A stretch of 64,000 nucleotides of DNA from Citrobacter gillenii (GTDB lineage: Bacteria; Pseudomonadota; Gammaproteobacteria; Enterobacterales; Enterobacteriaceae). The position numbers and the translations under genes were made by a program. Below the pieces are notes generated by a model. It was not told the origin of the DNA. It ran no database searches and saw nothing but the letters and a program-made list of their open reading frames with translations. The stretch covers positions 62,001 to 126,000 of the forward strand of contig NZ_SUQN01000001.1 of NCBI RefSeq assembly GCF_013337685.1, read 5' to 3'. How positions within the stretch are numbered: position 1 is the stretch's first letter; each line of letters starts with the position of its first letter. Shown piece after piece: positions 51,080 through 64,000 of this stretch.

Positions 51080-51283
51080 TTAATGTTTATCGATTTGAAC
51101 AGGGGAAGTCTGTTGCGACAGGCTGCTCTGTTGGGATTCTTTCTTGTTCTGATGGTGGTGCCACGCACCGATAGCAGAGTAGACGAAGCGTCCAAAGAAG
51201 AAGAGGAAGCTGATAAGCAGTACGATCCGGATCATGCGACTGTTAAATCGGTGTCGTTTTCGTAGGCTGGTAACCTGGCTCAC
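51080..51283 (-). CDS. yfgG: Small membrane protein YfgG
   Basis: 67 residues if started at the GTG at 51283 (reads MSQVTSLRKRHRFNSRM), which matches the E. coli N-terminus and has AAGGA about 8 nt upstream; the open frame continues upstream to an ATG that lacks this support. Basic N-terminus, one transmembrane segment (IRIVLLISFLFFFGRFVYSA), and a short polar tail containing HHH. In E. coli YfgG helps resist nickel and cobalt; mechanism unknown. Confidence 0.88.
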   Translation of the reverse strand: MSQVTSLRKRHRFNSRMIRIVLLISFLFFFGRFVYSAIGAWHHHQNKKESQQSSLSQQTSPVQIDKH

Positions 51284-51632
51284 AAAGGGTTCCTTAAAGT
51301 GTACCCAACAATGGGCGATGCTTACATTAAGGCACACTGTGAGGGAATGGTCAATTCATCATTATGTAAAAATGCATCAGTTGTTTTATCTTCTTATGTT
51401 ATGAAAGATAATTTTATTATTTGCATTAATAATGAATTAACGATAACAAAAGAGGAAAAAGGTAATAAATGATTAATGGGTCCTGTTTTCCTTGATATAT
51501 GTCAAACGCCCTATTCAGGTGATAACTAAAATTGATGAGTCATTATGATGTGTTGTACATCATTGTTTTAAAGTCAGGTGGGATACCTGTCTGAATACCC
51601 CTTCAGGATGTGAGGGACTCTACTGAGCATCT
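51284..51632. other. Divergent yfgG/yfgF control region
   Basis: 349 bp, AT-rich, without a gene. It contains the FNR-type site and -10 element of yfgF, and a 7-bp inverted repeat (51545-51551 with 51557-51563) at the predicted start of the yfgF leader. Confidence 0.65.
51492..51532 (+). promoter_or_regulatory. Predicted FNR-activated promoter of yfgF
   Basis: TTGATATATGTCAA (51492-51505) differs from the FNR consensus TTGAT-N4-ATCAA at one base. A -10-like TAAAAT lies at 51527-51532. If transcription starts near 51540, the FNR site is centred at about -41.5, the class II activator position. E. coli yfgF is known as an anaerobically expressed, FNR-dependent gene. Confidence 0.75.
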
Positions 51633-55552
<3,920 letters not shown>

Positions 55553-57715
55553 AGTGTCAGGTTGCTCGAGTGATTTGATGTAGTCATAAATCGCCAACTG
55601 CGACTGAACCTTACGGCGGTTTCCACGTGGCACGTAGCGATTACTCAGTTCTTTATCAATGTAACGGGCTTTTACCGTATCGCTGAACAGGATCTCGATA
55701 ATATCCAGCACGCGCTGCTTGAGGTGTGGATCCAGCAGCGGCGTGGCGACTTCGATACGATAATCGATGTTTCTTGTCATCCAGTCCGCCGAGGACAGGT
55801 ATACCTGTTTATCGCCGCCATTCTCGAAGATATAGACCCGGTCATGTTCAAGATAGCGGTCAACGATGCTAATCACGCGAATATTATCACTGATGCCTTC
55901 CAGATTCGGGATCAGGGAGCACATTCCGCGGATCAGCAAATTAACCGGTACGCCCGAACTGGACGCCGCATAGAGTCGATCAACGAGGCCCTTATCGACC
56001 AGGTTGTTCAGTTTTAGCGTAATGCCGGAAGAGCGCCCCTGCTGTGCATTGGCAATCTCTTTGTCGATCATCGCGTACAGCAGACGTCGCGAGTTCTGCG
56101 GGGAAACCAATAGATAATCAAAGGTCACCGGACGATACGGGTTTTCGATAAAGTTGAACACCCGACGCACTTCGTTGGTAATGCGCGAATCGGCGGTCAG
56201 CAAAGAGTAGTCGGTATACAGTCGCGCCGTTTTTTCGTTGAAATTCCCGGTCCCGATATGGGCGTAGCGCACCACCTCGTCGCCTTCTTTACGTGAGATA
56301 AGGAACAGCTTGGCGTGAATTTTCAGTCCCGGTGCTGAGAAGATGACGTGCACGCCGGCTTCGGTCAGACGCTTGGCCCAATGAATGTTGGCTTCTTCAT
56401 CAAAGCGCGCCTGTAATTCGACGACCACGGTCACTTTTTTACTGTTGTGGGCCGCATGGATCATTGCGTCGATGATGCGGGAGTCTTTTGCCACGCGGTA
56501 GATATTGATCTTTATAGCCAGCACGCTCGGGTCAAACGAGGCCTGGCGCAGCAGTTCAAGGACGTGCTCAAAAGTATGATACGGATAATAGAGCAGCACA
56601 TCGCGTTCGCGGATGGCATCAAATCCGTTACGGAACTTTTCGTTATCAAACCAGATATGGCGCAGGCGAGGCAGCGGCTTGTTCACCAGATTAGCTTTGC
56701 CAACGTTGGGGAAATTAATAAAGTCTTTAAAGTTATGGTAACGCCCGCCGGGGACGATCGAATCGTAGCGAGAGATCGTCAGTTTTTCACGCAGGATTTC
56801 GACCAGCGCATTGGGCATATCACGCTGATAGACAAAGCGCACAGGCTCTGCGGTCAGACGTTGCTTCAGGCTGGACGACATCAGCTCCATCAGGCTGGAT
56901 TCCATCTCGTGAACCAAATCGTATTCAGCGTCGCGGGTCATTTTCATCGAATAGGCATTCAGCGTATCGTAATCAAAGAACCCTTTGAAAATGTCATCAA
57001 GGCAATAACGCAGGATGTTGTCTAGCAGGATCATGGGCTTGCGACGACGGGGCGTTTCCGGCGGCAGATTTACAAAGCGGGGAACCTTGTCAGACGGAAT
57101 TTCCAGTAGCGCATAGCGAATGGTATCACCACGGATGATCTCTACGGCCAGATAGGTATAGTCGTCCTTCAGAAACTGGACTAAATCTGTCTCGCGGTTA
57201 ATCAGGATCGGCGTAATGTGCTGGCGAAGATATTGCTTGAAGTAATGACGCAACCAGCTCTGCTGATTGGCTGACAGTTGGCGCTCATTGATTAAGAATA
57301 TCTGATTGCGCGCCATCTCCAGCAGTAATTCATTGTACAGGCCATCGAACTCCTGATCGGCTTTCAGTACGCGGGCCTGGATTTTGCCTAACAGATGGCG
57401 GGAGTGAGAGTTAGAACCCTGCTCTTCGCTAATAATGATGCGGCGTTTTAGTTCGGCAAAACGAACTTTATAAAACTCGTCGAGGTTATTGGAATAGATG
57501 CCCAGAAAACGCATCCGTTCAATCAACGGGTTTGACTTATCAGCAGCTTCCTGCAGGACGCGTTCGTTGAACGCTAACCAACTAAGCTCTTTCTCGATGT
57601 ATAGCTTTTCCTGACCCATTAATACTTTTACTCCGTTTCATTCACGGGACACTACGTGATCATTATGGCGAGCACGACTGGCATGTGCCAGAAAAAATGA
57701 GGGGAATTGCAGGAT

Positions 57716-57805
57716 GTAGGCCGGATAAGACGCTTTAGCGTCACCATCCGGCATAAAAGCCCACATGAGTGCCGGATGGTGGTGTGAATGCCTTATCCGA
57801 CCTAC
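57716..57805. repeat. BIME between purN and ppk
   Basis: GTAGGCCGGATAAGACG..CACCATCCGGCA, then GTGCCGGATGGTGG..TTATCCGACCTAC: two REP units head to head, inside the purN-ppk spacer. Confidence 0.88.
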
Positions 57806-57822
57806 GAGGCTGGGAGGTTATT

Positions 57823-59738
<1,916 letters not shown>

Positions 59739-59792
59739 TTATCAGCAGTAATGAAATTAACGGTGACCACACGTCAAAAGGAAGGATCATTA

Positions 59793-62110
<2,318 letters not shown>

Positions 62111-62131
62111 AATTCAATGGATTGATGCTCG

Positions 62132-62158
62132 GCCCCGCCCAGCGCGCGGGGCGTGTCT
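62132..62158 (+). terminator. Terminator-like hairpin after the GH1 gene
   Basis: GCCCCGC (62132-62138) pairs with GCGGGGC (62146-62152), 7-nt loop, then GTGTCTT. Confidence 0.6.
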
Positions 62159-62216
62159 TATACTCATTTTTCAGACGTAAATGACTTTGGTTGATCCATA
62201 TCAAGCGTATGCAGTG

Positions 62217-62244
62217 TTGCGCCAGAGAGGAAAAGCGGTATAAT
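62217..62244 (+). promoter_or_regulatory. upp promoter
   Basis: -35-like TTGCGC (62217-62222) and perfect -10 TATAAT (62239-62244), 16-bp spacer, 50 bp upstream of upp. Confidence 0.75.
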
Positions 62245-62293
62245 CCGGCGATTTTTTTTGTGGTTGCCACTCGTCTGAGGAAAGGAGAAGAGT

Positions 62294-62920
62294 ATGAAGA
62301 TCGTGGAAGTCAAACACCCACTCGTCAAACACAAGCTGGGATTGATGCGTGAAAACGACATCAGCACTAAACGCTTTCGTGAACTCGCCTCGGAAGTTGG
62401 CAGCCTGCTGACTTATGAAGCAACCGCTGGTCTGGAAACCGAAAAGGTGACCATTGAAGGCTGGAACGGCCCGGTTGAAGTCGACCAAATCAAAGGTAAA
62501 AAAATCACCGTTGTGCCAATCCTGCGTGCGGGCCTGGGTATGATGGAAGGCGTACTGGAAAACGTCCCGAGCGCGCGTATCAGCGTGGTGGGCATGTACC
62601 GTAACGAAGAGACGCTGGAGCCGGTACCGTACTTCCAGAAACTGGTGTCTAACATTGACGAGCGCATGGCGCTGATCGTTGACCCGATGCTGGCCACCGG
62701 TGGTTCCGTTATTGCTACCATCGACCTGCTGAAAAACGCGGGCTGCAGCAGCATTAAAGTGCTGGTGCTGGTTGCTGCGCCAGAAGGTATCGCTGCGCTG
62801 GAAAAAGCGCACCCGGATGTTGAGCTGTATACCGCATCTATCGACCAGGGGCTGAACGAGCACGGATACATTATTCCGGGACTCGGCGATGCCGGCGATA
62901 AGATTTTTGGTACCAAGTAA
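62294..62920 (+). CDS. upp: Uracil phosphoribosyltransferase
   Basis: 208 residues, the E. coli length. Salvage of uracil with PRPP to give UMP. The PRPP loop is [15 protein letters not shown] and the uracil-binding end is [19 protein letters not shown]. In an operon with the uracil permease uraA, though a strong hairpin lies between. Confidence 0.99.
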   Translation: MKIVEVKHPLVKHKLGLMRENDISTKRFRELASEVGSLLTYEATAGLETEKVTIEGWNGPVEVDQIKGKKITVVPILRAGLGMMEGVLENVPSARISVVGMYRNEETLEPVPYFQKLVSNIDERMALIVDPMLATGGSVIATIDLLKNAGCSSIKVLVLVAAPEGIAALEKAHPDVELYTASIDQGLNEHGYIIPGLGDAGDKIFGTK

Positions 62921-62936
62921 ATGAATAAATAAAAAG

Positions 62937-62965
62937 AAGCCGACTTTAAGAGTCGGCTTTTTTTT
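62937..62965 (+). terminator. Terminator/attenuator between upp and uraA
   Basis: Perfect 9-bp stem AAGCCGACT (62937-62945) with AGTCGGCTT (62951-62959), loop TTAAG, T-run of eight. uraA starts 51 bp later and must rely on read-through or its own promoter. Confidence 0.92.
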
Positions 62966-63015
62966 GAATAAAACAACCCATCGCTACTCAAACACAATAC
63001 TCAGAGGAAAACACT

Positions 63016-64000
63016 ATGACGCGCCGTGCTATCGGGGTGAGTGAAAGACCGCCGCTTTTACAGACAATCCCGCTTAGTTTGCAGCACCTGTTCGCCATGT
63101 TTGGCGCCACGGTACTGGTGCCAGTCCTGTTTCATATCAACCCGGCCACCGTCCTGCTGTTTAACGGCATTGGTACGCTGCTGTATCTCTTTATCTGTAA
63201 GGGGAAAATCCCAGCGTATCTGGGGTCCAGCTTTGCCTTTATCTCTCCGGTACTGCTGCTACTGCCGTTAGGGTATGAAGTGGCGCTCGGCGGTTTTATC
63301 ATGTGTGGCGTGCTGTTCTGTCTGGTTTCTTTCATCGTGAAGAAAGCAGGTACCGGTTGGCTGGATGTGATGTTCCCGCCTGCGGCTATGGGCGCAATCG
63401 TTGCCGTCATCGGCCTTGAGCTGGCTGGTGTTGCGGCGGGGATGGCAGGCTTGCTGCCCGCTGAAGGACAAATGCCGGACTCTAAAACCATTATCATTTC
63501 GATGGTGACGCTGGGCGTAACGGTATTTGGTTCGGTACTGTTCCGCGGCTTTATGGCGATTATCCCGATTCTGATTGGTGTGCTGGCGGGTTATGCGCTC
63601 TCGTTCGTGATGGGCGTTGTGGATACCACACCCATTGCCGAAGCCCACTGGTTTGCTCTGCCGACCTTCTACACGCCGCGTTTTGAATGGGTGGCTATTC
63701 TGACCATCCTGCCTGCGGCGCTGGTGGTGATTGCCGAACACGTAGGACACCTGGTGGTGACCGCCAATATCGTGAAGAAAGATTTAATTCGCGATCCCGG
63801 CTTGCACCGTTCGATGTTCGCCAATGGCCTGTCGACGGTGATCTCCGGCTTCTTTGGTTCCACGCCTAACACCACTTATGGTGAGAACATCGGCGTCATG
63901 GCCATTACCCGCGTGTACAGTACCTGGGTCATTGGCGGGGCGGCAATTTTTGCTATTCTGCTTTCATGTGTGGGTAAACTGGCCGCCGCGATTCAGATAA
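63016..64000 (+). CDS. uraA: Uracil:proton symporter UraA (partial)
   Basis: First 328 residues of the nucleobase-ascorbate-transporter family permease (E. coli UraA is ~429). Continuous hydrophobic segments; conserved QHLFAMFGATVLVP in TM1, Glu in VVIAEHVGHL (TM8 uracil/proton residue), and GFFGSTPNTTYGENIGVMAITRVYS (broken for reading) around TM10. Start ATG follows AGAGGA. Runs off the right edge with no frame break. Confidence 0.98.
   Translation, partial: MTRRAIGVSERPPLLQTIPLSLQHLFAMFGATVLVPVLFHINPATVLLFNGIGTLLYLFICKGKIPAYLGSSFAFISPVLLLLPLGYEVALGGFIMCGVLFCLVSFIVKKAGTGWLDVMFPPAAMGAIVAVIGLELAGVAAGMAGLLPAEGQMPDSKTIIISMVTLGVTVFGSVLFRGFMAIIPILIGVLAGYALSFVMGVVDTTPIAEAHWFALPTFYTPRFEWVAILTILPAALVVIAEHVGHLVVTANIVKKDLIRDPGLHRSMFANGLSTVISGFFGSTPNTTYGENIGVMAITRVYSTWVIGGAAIFAILLSCVGKLAAAIQI

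Overview
The window is chromosomal DNA from a member of the Enterobacteriaceae. Gene order and protein lengths follow the E. coli/Salmonella suhB-trmJ-isc-hsc-fdx-pepB-sseBA-yfhM-pbpC-ndk-rlmN-rodZ-ispG-hisS-yfgM-bamB-der ... xseA-guaBA ... yfgGF-ppx-ppk-purNM ... upp-uraA backbone. A CS54-island-like locus (sinH, sinI, Rat-type adhesin) between yfgJ and xseA, and the absence of E. coli yfgHI and hca/csiE from their usual places, point to Citrobacter or a close Salmonella relative. Citrobacter is my best guess; this is inference from content, not a database result.

Layout. 1-3691: end of a sugar (LsrB/RhaS-like) ABC transporter and a DUF1007/NicO metal-efflux pair. 3765-11342: suhB, trmJ and the complete iron-sulfur cluster operon iscRSUA-hscBA-fdx-iscX behind two tandem IscR boxes. 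11404-22531: pepB, sseB, sseA, the alpha-2-macroglobulin lipoprotein yfhM with its partner pbpC, and ndk. 22824-31193: rlmN, rodZ, ispG, hisS, yfgM, bamB, der. 31490-33433: a POT-family peptide transporter and yfgJ. 33626-45100: the sinH-sinI-Rat locus. 45108-49751: xseA divergent from guaBA. 49834-53903: an extra MscS-type channel, yfgG and the c-di-GMP phosphodiesterase yfgF. 53883-59501: ppx, ppk, purN and purM, all on the minus strand. 59793-62110: an inserted beta-glucoside kinase/6-phospho-beta-glucosidase pair. 62294-64000: upp and the first part of uraA.

The accessory cargo sits in discrete slots of an otherwise conserved backbone: NicO pair, POT transporter, sinH/sinI/Rat, MscS paralogue and bglK/GH1. 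The most interesting is the 11.5-kb sinH/sinI/Rat locus. It encodes an inverse-autotransporter beta-barrel (SinH), a small exported protein (SinI) whose last ~120 residues match the SinH C-terminus, and a 2716-residue exported protein whose mature N-terminus matches that of SinI and whose body is nine alternating Ig-like and C-type-lectin-like modules. The shared end modules suggest that the three proteins form one surface export/assembly system, comparable to Salmonella ZirTSU.

Other points: ERIC elements lie inside two operons (iscS/iscU and ppk/ppx), and the second supplies a new ~20-residue C-terminus to PPK. Three TGAAACCGG boxes precede the beta-glucoside operon. A near-consensus FNR site sits exactly where a class II promoter of yfgF would need it. 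No tRNA, rRNA, IS element, integrase or CRISPR array was recognised.
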